Origin: Luteimonas panaciterrae
GTDB taxonomy: Bacteria > Pseudomonadota > Gammaproteobacteria > Xanthomonadales > Xanthomonadaceae
Direction of reading: 5' to 3'
Assembly (NCBI RefSeq): GCF_020511115.1
Contig: NZ_JAJAVH010000008.1
Span: forward strand, 248,001 to 312,000
DNA length: 64,000 bases
Part shown: in pieces, positions 37,482 through 51,573 of the stretch
Position numbering within the stretch: the stretch's first letter is position 1
Layout: each line of letters begins with the position of its first letter
Notes under the pieces: model-generated
Database searches by the model: none
What the model saw: the letters and a program-made list of their open reading frames with translations, nothing else
What the model was told of the DNA's origin: nothing
Translations under genes and position numbers: made by a program

Positions 37482-38060
37482 ATGCACATCACGCGGATGA
37501 ACATCTCCCACTCCCTCACCGACATCGCCGCGCTGCTCAAGCGCGGCGGCGTGATCGCCTATCCCACCGAAGCAGTGTGGGGCCTGGGCTGCGATCCGTT
37601 CGATGAAGCCGCGGTGCTGCGCCTGCTGGCGATCAAGCAGCGCGAAATCGAGAAAGGTTTGATCCTGATCGCGGCCTCGGTCTCGCAACTCGAAGGCCTC
37701 GTCGACTGGAACGCCCTGCCGGACGAACGCCGCGACGCCGTCCTGCGCACCTGGCCCGGCCCGCACACCTGGATCGCGCCCGCCACCGCGCGCGTGCCGC
37801 GCTGGATCACCGGCGCGCACGCGGGCGTGGCCGTGCGCGTGAGCGCGCACCCGACCGTGATCGCGCTGTGCGACGCCTTCGGCGGCGCGCTCGTCTCCAC
37901 CAGCGCCAATCCGGCCGGCGCGCCGCCACCGAAACGCCTGCAGGACTTCGACGCCGGATTGCGCGAAGCCGTCGACGCCATCCTCGACGGCGATGTCGGC
38001 GGCCTCGACCGCCCCACCCCGATCCGCGACGCCCGCAGCGGCGCCGAACTGCGCCTCTGA
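37482..38060 (+). CDS. tsaC: L-threonylcarbamoyladenylate synthase
   Basis: 192 residues from the ATG at 37482; the ATG at 37500 is also possible, as both lie in a repeated CACGCGGATG context. The YrdC/Sua5 motif GGVIAYPTEAVWGLGCDP and the later STSANPAG are the substrate and nucleotide sites. The enzyme makes threonylcarbamoyl-AMP from threonine, bicarbonate and ATP, the first step to the t6A37 base in ANN-decoding tRNAs. It lies 51 bases after topA, probably in the same transcript. Confidence 0.94.
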   Translation: MHITRMNISHSLTDIAALLKRGGVIAYPTEAVWGLGCDPFDEAAVLRLLAIKQREIEKGLILIAASVSQLEGLVDWNALPDERRDAVLRTWPGPHTWIAPATARVPRWITGAHAGVAVRVSAHPTVIALCDAFGGALVSTSANPAGAPPPKRLQDFDAGLREAVDAILDGDVGGLDRPTPIRDARSGAELRL

Positions 38061-38149
38061 CCCTTGCCGCGCCGCCGCATGCGCGCGGCCGGCAGCGGGA
38101 CTAGCATTCCGCCCACGCCGGAAATCCCCGGTATCGGAGGGAGTCGATC

Positions 38150-38773
38150 ATGCGTTCCTGGACCCGCACCTTGCTTTGCGGCGCGCTCGCCTGCGCCCTG
38201 CTGTCCCCCGCGTTCGCCGAAGACACCAAGCCACCCGCGGCCGCACCCGAGATGAGCGCCGAGCAGAAAGCGATGATGGACGCCTGGGACAAGGCGACCA
38301 AGCTCGGCCCGCAGCACAAGCAGCTGGCCGATCATTTCGTCGGCACCTGGACCACCAAGCAGACGGTCTGGATGGACCCGTCCGCGCCGCCCACCGTCGA
38401 AACCGGCAAGGGCGTCACCACCGCCGAACTCGGCGGCCGCCACATCCGCATGCTCTTCAAGAGCCAGTTCATGGGCCAGCCGTTCGAGGGCATCTCGCTG
38501 ACCAGCTACGACAACGTCACCGGCAAATATGTCGGCAGCTGGGTCGACAGCATGGCCACCGGCCAATACATGTCCGAAGGCGACTTCGACCCCGCCACGA
38601 ACACCTACACCTTCCAGAGCGACATGCACGACCCGATGAAGCCCGGTGAGAAGACGCACATCCGCCAGGTGATCCGCATCGTCGACAAGGATCACCACGT
38701 CATGGAGTGGCACGAGACGCATGATGGGAAGGAGCGGAAGAGTATGGAGATCGAGTACGCCCGCACCGAATAA
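38150..38773 (+). CDS. exported DUF1579 protein
   Basis: 207 residues, ATG at 38150 with GGAGGGAG upstream. A cleavable signal peptide (MRSWTRTLLCGALACALL, then SPAFAE) is followed by the DUF1579 fold. Typical segments are FVGTWTTKQTVWMDP, GGRHIRMLFKSQFMGQPFEG and SYDNVTGKYVGSWVDSM. The family is a lipocalin-like beta barrel of unknown role, periplasmic here. Independent of its neighbours as far as visible. Confidence 0.82.
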   Translation: MRSWTRTLLCGALACALLSPAFAEDTKPPAAAPEMSAEQKAMMDAWDKATKLGPQHKQLADHFVGTWTTKQTVWMDPSAPPTVETGKGVTTAELGGRHIRMLFKSQFMGQPFEGISLTSYDNVTGKYVGSWVDSMATGQYMSEGDFDPATNTYTFQSDMHDPMKPGEKTHIRQVIRIVDKDHHVMEWHETHDGKERKSMEIEYARTE

Positions 38774-38844
38774 TGTGATGGCACACCCTTGCGTCAGGCC
38801 ATGTAGAAATCGTTTGTTCGAGGCGCGGGAATTCCCATAAAGAA

Positions 38845-39723
38845 TCAGCGAGGTGACGCCAAGACGCCGCGCATGACGATCAAGCCTGTTCCCGACAGTT
38901 CCGGATCAGGCGTCAGGCGAACGTTGAGGACGCTGCGCCGCCCCATTTTTACGCCTTGTTCGATGGCGAGCTTGGCATCGGGGAGCAGGTTCTCCCGCTG
39001 GAGATAGGCCGCGAGCGGGCCTGCCGCGGTGCCGGTGGCGGAATCCTCCCACAGGCCAACGGTAGGATTGAAGAAACGGGCGTAGGCCGTTTCGGGTGCT
39101 CGCGGATCGTGTGCGTAAAGATAGACGCCCTCGGCACCGGCTGTGCGCAGGATCTTCAACAACGCCTGGTGGTCGGGTGCAGCGCGATCGACCACGGCCG
39201 CATCGCGGGCGCGTACCAGCAGATGTGCGGCGCCCGTGTCTGCGGGGCGCGGGGCGGGCGTCGTCAGGATGTCTGCAATTTGCAAGCCGAGCGCTGTGGC
39301 TAGCGGCGCAACATCCGAAAGCGGCGGTAGCAGGCGTAGCGGCGCTTGCCGCATGCGGCCGTGGATGCGGCCCTCGATCCGCTCCAGCACGATCGGCAGC
39401 ACATCCCCGCCAAGCTCTTGATGGAAGGTGCGCGGCGCCTCCAGCGCACCAAGCGCCCCTTGCTCGGCAAGCCAGAGCCAGGCCCCGAGCGCGTTATGCC
39501 CCGCACCGAAGACTTCCGCACCGGCCGCCGTGAACGACCGCAACCGCCAATCCGTGCGTGTGCTCTTCAGGAGAAAGGTGGTCTCGGCCTGGTTGAATTC
39601 GCCGGCGATCCGGCGCATTTGCGAATCCGAGAGCACGTCACCGCCCTCGACCACCGCCAGCGGATTCCCGCTGAACGGTGTCTGCGCGAATACGTCGACG
39701 AGGCCTGCGATCAATTCGGACAT
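38845..39723 (-). CDS. PhzF family isomerase/epimerase-like protein
   Basis: 292 residues. The start VDVFAQTPFSGNPLAVVE and the motif FNQAETTFLL carry the PhzF catalytic Glu, with GHNALGAWLWLAE and the second-lobe EDSATGTAAGPLAAYL, matching the two-lobed diaminopimelate-epimerase-like fold. Family members isomerise ring compounds such as DHHA in phenazine synthesis, but most have unknown substrates. No phenazine genes lie nearby, so no pathway is assigned. Confidence 0.88.
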   Translation of the reverse strand: MSELIAGLVDVFAQTPFSGNPLAVVEGGDVLSDSQMRRIAGEFNQAETTFLLKSTRTDWRLRSFTAAGAEVFGAGHNALGAWLWLAEQGALGALEAPRTFHQELGGDVLPIVLERIEGRIHGRMRQAPLRLLPPLSDVAPLATALGLQIADILTTPAPRPADTGAAHLLVRARDAAVVDRAAPDHQALLKILRTAGAEGVYLYAHDPRAPETAYARFFNPTVGLWEDSATGTAAGPLAAYLQRENLLPDAKLAIEQGVKMGRRSVLNVRLTPDPELSGTGLIVMRGVLASPR

Positions 39724-39994
39724 TCTCCACCCTGACGTTCAAATGACTGTTCGTCATCCTCACCAATCGCCCGCCTCGAATCCAACTCGAAATATTCAAG
39801 GCTGATGTGAGCACATCTCATCACCAGGCATTCCAATGCCCGCCGCCGCATTCAACGAACACTTGATGGGTCGGGTGATGGGTTTGCTTTTGGGCCTGGA
39901 CTACATTGCCACACGCAACGCTTTGTGATGGAACGCAATCGCAAAGACAAAGCGTTTTGGAAGGCACCCATCCGGGGCGTGTGAGGTCACTTTT

Positions 39995-40303
39995 CTACGT
40001 AGCTTGAAGTCCACTGCAAAAGTCGAGCGGCGGCGAGGGCTCAGCGGAACGCTTGGCCAGCGAAGCGTCGTAGCTCTCCCGAATCAGCCGCCTGATGCGC
40101 TCTTGCGACGTTCGACTCATGTCGTACTGCTGTGCCGCGATGAAGAAATTCTCACCCAGCGCCTGCCGCACGAAACATGGACTGGTGCCTGTCTTCCTTG
40201 CGATGTCTTTGATGATCCACTGATCCGAAACGGAGAATGCCAAGGCATCGGCATGCATCGAGAGCATCGCCACGGCCAGCAAGAACGCAGCACCAGCTTT
40301 CAT
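39995..40303 (-). CDS. small exported hypothetical protein
   Basis: 102 residues. MKAGAAFLLAVAMLSMHADALAF is a clear signal peptide. The mature ~80 residues hold two Cys (SPCFVRQ and DFCSGLQ) and a basic helical region (SQERIRRLIRESYDASLAKR). No family recognised. The 271 bases between it and the PhzF gene have nothing I can support. Confidence 0.55.
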   Translation of the reverse strand: MKAGAAFLLAVAMLSMHADALAFSVSDQWIIKDIARKTGTSPCFVRQALGENFFIAAQQYDMSRTSQERIRRLIRESYDASLAKRSAEPSPPLDFCSGLQAT

Positions 40304-40787
40304 CGGACTTTCCTATCCGGCAGCACCGGCAAGTGAGGTGCGCCGAGAATAGGAATGCATGAATGCCCGGGAAGCGGGCTTGCGACGAAGCCGACCTGTT
40401 GCCGACGAAAAGACGGCTGGCGGGAGCGAATGACGAGTCGACCAGACAGAAATGGCGCCGGTTTCTGGCGATTTGCGCGAAGAACGTCGTTCCGGACGGA
40501 AACGCGGCCACCGCCTCATCCGACCACGCCGCCAATCGCGCAGTGCCATTCATCACGGGGATAGTTGCGCCTGTAACCGAAACGACCACGATGCGACGAC
40601 GACGGTCTTCCTCGTCATGACTGCCCATTCGCCAATTCCTACCCGGACCCTCCCGATTGCCGCATCGCACAAAGTGTGATTTAGTCGACTGACGCGGAAG
40701 CGTTGCGCCAACCGCCGGGCCGGAGGGAACCGGAGGCTCGGAGCGCTTCGATCCCCGCGCCGCGCCCACCCCACACGGTTCTCGACG
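40304..40787. other. gap upstream of gltB; no gene supported
   Basis: 484 bases without a convincing gene. The only frames are short: one at 40363-40620 encodes a Ser/Arg-rich end and has no family resemblance. The region probably holds the gltB promoter; the single regulatory signal I can point to is the inverted repeat at 40665-40679. Confidence 0.5.
40665..40679. promoter_or_regulatory. inverted repeat upstream of gltB
   Basis: TCGCAC-AAA-GTGTGA is an imperfect 15-base inverted repeat (one mismatch) about 108 bases before the gltB start. Its size and symmetry suit a transcription-factor site, but no family can be assigned. Confidence 0.3.
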
Positions 40788-46729
<5,942 letters not shown>

Positions 46730-46745
46730 ACCAGGACGCGCACCT

Positions 46746-46774
46746 CCGCCCCGGCAACTTCCCCGCCGGGGCGG
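46746..46774 (+). terminator. GC-rich hairpin after gltD
   Basis: CCGCCCCGGC pairs perfectly with GCCGGGGCGG over ten pairs across a nine-base loop, 16 bases after the gltD stop. There is no T-run, so it may work as an RNA-stabilising or Rho-assisted end, not a simple terminator. Confidence 0.45.
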
Positions 46775-46782
46775 CCACGCGC

Positions 46783-47619
46783 ATGATGCGCGGCATGCCC
46801 AGACGATCCCGGCACCCGCTGCTGATCGCCCCCGCATTCCTCGCGGCAATCGTCGCGGCGGGAAGCGTCGCCGCGCAAAGCCCGCCTTCGGCCGCATCGG
46901 CGGACAGCGTCACCATCTACCGCTGCACCGACGCGCGCGGCAAGCTCACCCTGCAGGATGTGCCTTGCCGCAAGGGCGATGCGCAGCAAGCGCAACAGAT
47001 GCTGCGGCCGCGCGATCCGCCGCCGCGCCCGGTCATCACGGCCGCACCGGTTCCGCCGATGCCCGCGCCCGCGCCGCCGGTGCAGACCCTCATCGTCCGC
47101 AACCCGCAGCCACTGTTCGAATGCGTGCGACCGGACGGCACCGTGTACACGAGCGATACCGGCGAAGGGAATCCGCGCTGGGTCCCGATCTGGGCGGTGG
47201 ACGACCCCTACGTGCCCTACTACCCAATCCCCCTGGGTGGCCCCGTCGGCGGCGTCAGCTACCACTCGGAGCAGCACATTTCGACCGGGCCGGCGATCTC
47301 GGCCACCATCGGGCGCCATACCGACAACAGTTCGGCGGAAGTGCGCATCGACAGCAGACCCGTCGAACCCGTCGATCCTTACTCCCGGCATCGCCGCGGC
47401 CATTCCCGTTATCCCGTCTACGGTTACGGCGCCGCCGGCACCTGGGTGCGCGACGAATGTCACGCTCTGCCGCAAATGGAAGTCTGCGGACGCCTGCGCG
47501 ACCGCCGCGACGAGATCCGCCGCCGCTTCTTCAACGCCCAACCCACCGAGCGTGCGACACTGGACAGGGAACAGCGCGGCATCAACGCGCGCCTATCGGC
47601 TGATTGTGGAGGGAGCTGA
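46783..47619 (+). CDS. exported DUF4124 protein, copy 1
   Basis: 278 residues; the ATG at 46795 (MPRRSR) is an alternative four codons in. A signal segment (PLLIAPAFLAAIVAAGSVAAQ) precedes the DUF4124 motif, IYRCTDARGKLTLQDVPC, then a proline-rich stretch. The C-terminal part has Cys-paired segments (DECHALPQMEVCGRLRDRR). DUF4124 is a small domain at the front of many periplasmic proteins, with no known function. It is followed directly by a paralogue, with stop and start overlapping. Confidence 0.75.
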   Translation: MMRGMPRRSRHPLLIAPAFLAAIVAAGSVAAQSPPSAASADSVTIYRCTDARGKLTLQDVPCRKGDAQQAQQMLRPRDPPPRPVITAAPVPPMPAPAPPVQTLIVRNPQPLFECVRPDGTVYTSDTGEGNPRWVPIWAVDDPYVPYYPIPLGGPVGGVSYHSEQHISTGPAISATIGRHTDNSSAEVRIDSRPVEPVDPYSRHRRGHSRYPVYGYGAAGTWVRDECHALPQMEVCGRLRDRRDEIRRRFFNAQPTERATLDREQRGINARLSADCGGS

Positions 47620-48290
47620 TGATTCGCAACACCATCTTCGCCTTGTCGTTCGCATTGGCGGCGATGTCGCCAGCCGCGCAGGCCCAGAGCGGCGACGTCG
47701 TGATCTACCGCTGCACCGATGCCAAGGGCAAGCTGACCATCCAGAACGGCGCGCCCTGCCCGAAGGGCACCAAGGAAGAAAAACGCACCGTGCAGGCACC
47801 GACCGTCGTGCCTTCCTACACACCGCCCGCGCCATCCGCGCCGCCTGCACAACCGAAATCGGCGCCCGTGACACCCACGCCCACCCCGACACCCGCGCTC
47901 GCACCGGCAAGCCCCGCGCAGCCGCCTGCGACGCCCGCCGCGAAAACACCCCCGGCCGAACACCTGCCGCCTCCACCGATCTTCCAGTGCAACACCTGGG
48001 ACAACGACAGCTACCTCAGCGAGAACGGCGACCCCAAGCCGCGCTGCGTCACACTCAACACCACCGATTTGAGCGGCAATCCCGCGAACGTCCCCGGTGG
48101 CGCCGCCTGCGAAATGAAAACCGACCAGTGCCAGCGCGTGCCTGACGGCCAAGCCTGCGAGGCCTGGAAGAAGCGTCAGCGCGAAGTCGAATCCACGTGG
48201 CGCCATGCGCGCGCGAACGACAAGCAGTCGCTGCAGGAAGAATTCGCGCGCGTGACGCAGATTTACGAGGACAGTACCTGCGCCCAGTGA
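47619..48290 (+). CDS. exported DUF4124 protein, copy 2
   Basis: 223 residues from the ATG at 47619, sharing one base with the previous gene's stop and preceded by GGAGGGAG. A signal peptide (MIRNTIFALSFALAAMSPAA, cleavage near QAQS) is followed by the DUF4124 motif VIYRCTDAKGKLTIQNGAPC, a threonine/proline linker and a C-terminal region with several Cys (FQCNTWDND, KPRCVTL, AACEMKTDQC). Translational coupling with copy 1 suggests the two act together. Confidence 0.75.
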   Translation: MIRNTIFALSFALAAMSPAAQAQSGDVVIYRCTDAKGKLTIQNGAPCPKGTKEEKRTVQAPTVVPSYTPPAPSAPPAQPKSAPVTPTPTPTPALAPASPAQPPATPAAKTPPAEHLPPPPIFQCNTWDNDSYLSENGDPKPRCVTLNTTDLSGNPANVPGGAACEMKTDQCQRVPDGQACEAWKKRQREVESTWRHARANDKQSLQEEFARVTQIYEDSTCAQ

Positions 48291-48336
48291 TCCTGGTTGC
48301 CAGATTCGCGCAACCGGCGATCCAGTTGCACCGGCC

Positions 48337-49113
48337 TCAGAACCCGTAACGCAGAAACCCCCCATCGATGGCGATGCATTCGCCGGTGATGTAGCCCGCC
48401 GCGGGCAGGCACAGGAACGCGACGGCGGCGGCGACCTCCTCGGGTTCGCCGATGCGCCCCATCGGCGTGCGCAGCAGCACTTCGTCGAGATAATCCGGAT
48501 CGGCGAGCTTGCCGGAAGTACGGCGGGTGCGGATGTACCAGGGTGCGACCGCATTGACACGCACGCCGTCCTCGGCCCATTCGACGGCGAGGTTCTTCGT
48601 CATCTGATGCAGCGCCGCCTTGCTCATGCCGTAGGGCGCACCGCTGCGCACGTGGGTGAGGCCGGAGACGCTGCCGACGTTGACGATGCTAGAAGCGGCA
48701 TGTTTGGTCAGCAGCGGATGCGCGTAGCGCGACAGTTCGAAGGCGGAGAACAAGTTGACCTCGAAGATCTCGCGCCACTCCGCTTCCGTGTAGTCGTCGG
48801 CGGGCTTGGTGAGGTTGCCGCCAGCGTTGTTGATCAGAATATTGAGACCTTCGCCACGATCCTCGATCCAGTCGAGGATTTCGCGGCGTTGTTCGTCGTC
48901 GGCGACGTCGCCAACCAGGGCGCTGACCTCGCTATCCGGGAATTCCTCGGCAAGCTCGTCACGGGTGGCCTCCAGGGCGTCGCCGTTGCGCGCGGCGATG
49001 AGCACGCTCGCGCCGAAACCGAGCAGTTCGCGCGCGATGGCGCGGCCGATGCCGGCACTGCCGCCGGTGACCAGGGCCAGTTGCCCATCGAGGCGCCAAC
49101 GATGCGGATCCAT
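48337..49113 (-). CDS. short-chain dehydrogenase/reductase
   Basis: 258 residues. SDR signatures: TGGSAGIGRAIAREL (cofactor), NNAGG, VGSVSG (catalytic Ser) and YGMSKAAL (catalytic Tyr and Lys). The overall pattern with ending IDGGFLRYGF is that of tropinone-reductase-like SDRs. A redox enzyme using NAD(P)H; substrate unknown. It diverges from the small lipoprotein gene. Confidence 0.88.
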   Translation of the reverse strand: MDPHRWRLDGQLALVTGGSAGIGRAIARELLGFGASVLIAARNGDALEATRDELAEEFPDSEVSALVGDVADDEQRREILDWIEDRGEGLNILINNAGGNLTKPADDYTEAEWREIFEVNLFSAFELSRYAHPLLTKHAASSIVNVGSVSGLTHVRSGAPYGMSKAALHQMTKNLAVEWAEDGVRVNAVAPWYIRTRRTSGKLADPDYLDEVLLRTPMGRIGEPEEVAAAVAFLCLPAAGYITGECIAIDGGFLRYGF

Positions 49114-49176
49114 AACGTGCGTCCGGTCAGGAGGTTAGGCGTAGCATAACGTCCAGGCCACTCCGGAGATGCCGTC

Positions 49177-49404
49177 ATGACGCGCTTGTTCTCCCCCACA
49201 GCGTTCTCCCTCGCCGTGACTCTCCTGCTCGCATGCAGCGCCTGCAAGCGACCAGAACCGCCGCCGACCGAGCAGAAACCGGAGCCGCAGGCGACGCAGC
49301 TGCAGAAAACGCTCAAGCAATCGATCGACAAGGCCAAGCAGGCCGAGAAAGCCCTGCAGGACAACGCCGAAAAACAGAAGGCCGTGATCGATACGGAGAC
49401 TTGA
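49177..49404 (+). CDS. small lipoprotein
   Basis: 75 residues. The N-terminus MTRLFSPTAFSLAVTLLLAC ends in a lipobox (LLAC), so it is likely lipidated at the Cys; a second Cys in SACKRP follows. The mature part is a single helix rich in Lys, Gln and Ala (QLQKTLKQSIDKAKQAEKAL), probably a coiled coil. A bidirectional terminator follows. Function unknown. Confidence 0.7.
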   Translation: MTRLFSPTAFSLAVTLLLACSACKRPEPPPTEQKPEPQATQLQKTLKQSIDKAKQAEKALQDNAEKQKAVIDTET

Positions 49405-49420
49405 CCTGACCAAAACGAAA

Positions 49421-49442
49421 ACGCCCGGCGATTGCCGGGCGT
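49421..49442. terminator. bidirectional terminator between lipoprotein and sppA
   Basis: ACGCCCGGC pairs with GCCGGGCGT across GATT, with A-runs on the left side and TTTCG on the right. It lies between two convergent genes and can end both transcripts. Confidence 0.85.
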
Positions 49443-49473
49443 TTCGTGTCATGCCTGATCTTTCCGTGCGGGC

Positions 49474-51390
49474 TCAGAACCCGCAGAAGCAATACGCCAG
49501 CGCCTTCACCGGCATGCCGCCCTCGCGCACCGACATCGCCGATTGCTGCAGGAACTGCAGATCACGCGCGGCCTGCGGCATGGTGCGGCCGATCAGCAGC
49601 TGCGCGAGGTCCTGACCGAACACCGAACGACCAAGCCAGGCACCGCCGGCGCGGCTGTTGGCGAAGTTGGCGACCACCTGCTCGAACGGCGACGGCATCT
49701 TCTCGACGTAACGCACGCGGTAGCTATCCGGCTTGCCGAGCTTGGCGCGCGTGGCGGCGTCGTTGATCGCATCGGCGATGCCGCCGAACTGATCGACCAG
49801 TCCGCGTTCCTTGGCCTGCGCGCCGCTCCACACGCGACCGCGCGCGACTTCGTCAATCTGCTCGACGCTGCGCTTGCGCGCGGTGGCGACGCGGCCGGTG
49901 AAATCGCGGTAGCCCTTCTCGATCACCGACTGGATGATCTGCCCGACTTCCGGTGCCAGCGGCTGCGTGATGTCGAACGCACCGGCAAAGCGCGTGGTGC
50001 CGACGCCATCGGTGTGGATGCCGGCCTTCTGCAGCGTGCGCGGAATGGTCGGGATCATGCCGAAGATGCCGATCGAACCGGTGATCGTCGAGGGATCGGC
50101 GTAGATGCGATCGGCGTTCATGCTGATCCAGTAGCCGCCGGACGCGGCGAGATCGCCCATCGACACCACCACCGGCTTGCCGGCCTTCTTCAGGCCGACG
50201 ATCTCGCGGCGGATCTGCTCGGAAGCGAACACTTCGCCACCGGGCGAATCCACGCGCAGCACCACCGACTTCACGTGCTCGTCGTCGCGCGCCTCGCGCA
50301 GCAGGGCCGCGGTCGATTCGCCGCCGACGCGGCCGGCCGGCTGATCGCCGCCGCTGATCTCGCCCTCGGCCACCACCACCGCGACCTGCGGGCGTTCGTC
50401 GATCGGTGAGAGTCCGAGATCCAGATGGTTCACGTATTCGCCGAGCGAAACCTGACGGAAGCCGCCTTCGGCATCCTCGTCGGGCTCGCCGCGCTTGGTG
50501 AGCAATTCTTCGATCTCTTCCTTGGTCTTCAGGCCGTCGACCAGCTTGTGCTGCAGCGCGTATTCGGCGAGGTCGCCCTTCGTGGCGGCGATGCCGGACG
50601 GCAGGTTGTCGATGTCGGCGGCCAGTTGCTGCGGCGTCAGCTTGCGCGCCTTGGCGACGTCGCCGAGATAGCGCTGCCACACGTCGGTCATCCAGAACAG
50701 ATCGGCTTCCTTGGCTTCCGGCGAAGCGGCGTCGAGCACGAAGGGTTCCACCGCCGACTTGTATTCGCCGACCTTGAACACGTGCACGTCGACGTTGAGC
50801 TTGTCCTGCAGCAGCTCGCGGAAATACTGGTGATAGCGGCCGAGGCCTTCCAGCAGCAGGCCGCCCATCGGATCGAGGTAGACCTCGCTGGCCTGCGCGG
50901 CGAGCAGATACTGCTTCTGGTCGAGGTTCTCGCCGAAGGCGATCACCTGCTTGCCGGAAGCGCGCAGCTTGGCGAGGCCGGCGGCGACTTCGCGCAGCGA
51001 GGCGTAGCCGGAGAAGTGCAGTTCGTCCACGCGCAGCAGCACGCGCTCGATGCGCTTGTCGGTGCGGGCGGCGTCGAGGGCGCGCAGCACGTCGCGCAGC
51101 TGCACCTCGGCGGCGGACTTGTCGCCCATCACCTTGGCCAGCGCGCGGCTGGCCGGATCACTGCTGTACTGCTCGACCAGCGTGCCTTCCGGTGCGATCA
51201 CCAGCGTGGTGCGGCCCTGCAGCTGCGCGTTGCGACCGGCGATCGCGCCGTACAGCATGCCGAGCAGGAGCAGCAGCAACAGACCGAAGAAGACGAGGTT
51301 GAAGATCAGGCGCCGCGTGAAGTTCATGACGTCCCAGACGAGGACGAAGAAGGCGGCGACGGGACCCTGGCGGGCCGGCTGGGAAGACAT
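49474..51390 (-). CDS. sppA: signal peptide peptidase SppA, long form
   Basis: 638 residues, the long (67K-type) two-domain form. A single membrane anchor (residues 28-50) precedes duplicated peptidase domains. The catalytic pair is split between them: the general-base Lys is K211 in GEYKSAVEPF and the nucleophile Ser is S417 in DLAASGGYW, matching the E. coli K209/S409 arrangement. SppA degrades remnant signal peptides at the inner membrane. Independent transcription unit ended by the hairpin at 49421-49442. Confidence 0.96.
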   Translation of the reverse strand: MSSQPARQGPVAAFFVLVWDVMNFTRRLIFNLVFFGLLLLLLLGMLYGAIAGRNAQLQGRTTLVIAPEGTLVEQYSSDPASRALAKVMGDKSAAEVQLRDVLRALDAARTDKRIERVLLRVDELHFSGYASLREVAAGLAKLRASGKQVIAFGENLDQKQYLLAAQASEVYLDPMGGLLLEGLGRYHQYFRELLQDKLNVDVHVFKVGEYKSAVEPFVLDAASPEAKEADLFWMTDVWQRYLGDVAKARKLTPQQLAADIDNLPSGIAATKGDLAEYALQHKLVDGLKTKEEIEELLTKRGEPDEDAEGGFRQVSLGEYVNHLDLGLSPIDERPQVAVVVAEGEISGGDQPAGRVGGESTAALLREARDDEHVKSVVLRVDSPGGEVFASEQIRREIVGLKKAGKPVVVSMGDLAASGGYWISMNADRIYADPSTITGSIGIFGMIPTIPRTLQKAGIHTDGVGTTRFAGAFDITQPLAPEVGQIIQSVIEKGYRDFTGRVATARKRSVEQIDEVARGRVWSGAQAKERGLVDQFGGIADAINDAATRAKLGKPDSYRVRYVEKMPSPFEQVVANFANSRAGGAWLGRSVFGQDLAQLLIGRTMPQAARDLQFLQQSAMSVREGGMPVKALAYCFCGF

Positions 51391-51573
51391 GCGGTGTAAC
51401 TCCGGAAAGACGGATCAATCGTTGCGTGACTGTGGACAAGTGTGACGGCGTTGGCAGGGCGCTGTCATGCGCCATCGGTCACCCTGAAAGATGGCCAATA
51501 CCGTCCCCATGCCACATTAGCAGTTTCGCGCTTCGCGGCCCGTCATGGCCCGCCGGTCGACGGGCGGATATTT

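Noticed and set aside
34797..37850. A 1017-codon open frame on the minus strand
   Set aside because: It lies fully antisense to topA and tsaC, whose family matches are certain; long mirror frames are common in high-GC DNA.
40363..40620. An 85-codon frame upstream of gltB
   Set aside because: No ribosome site, no family signal and a Ser/Arg run at the end that looks like non-coding sequence.
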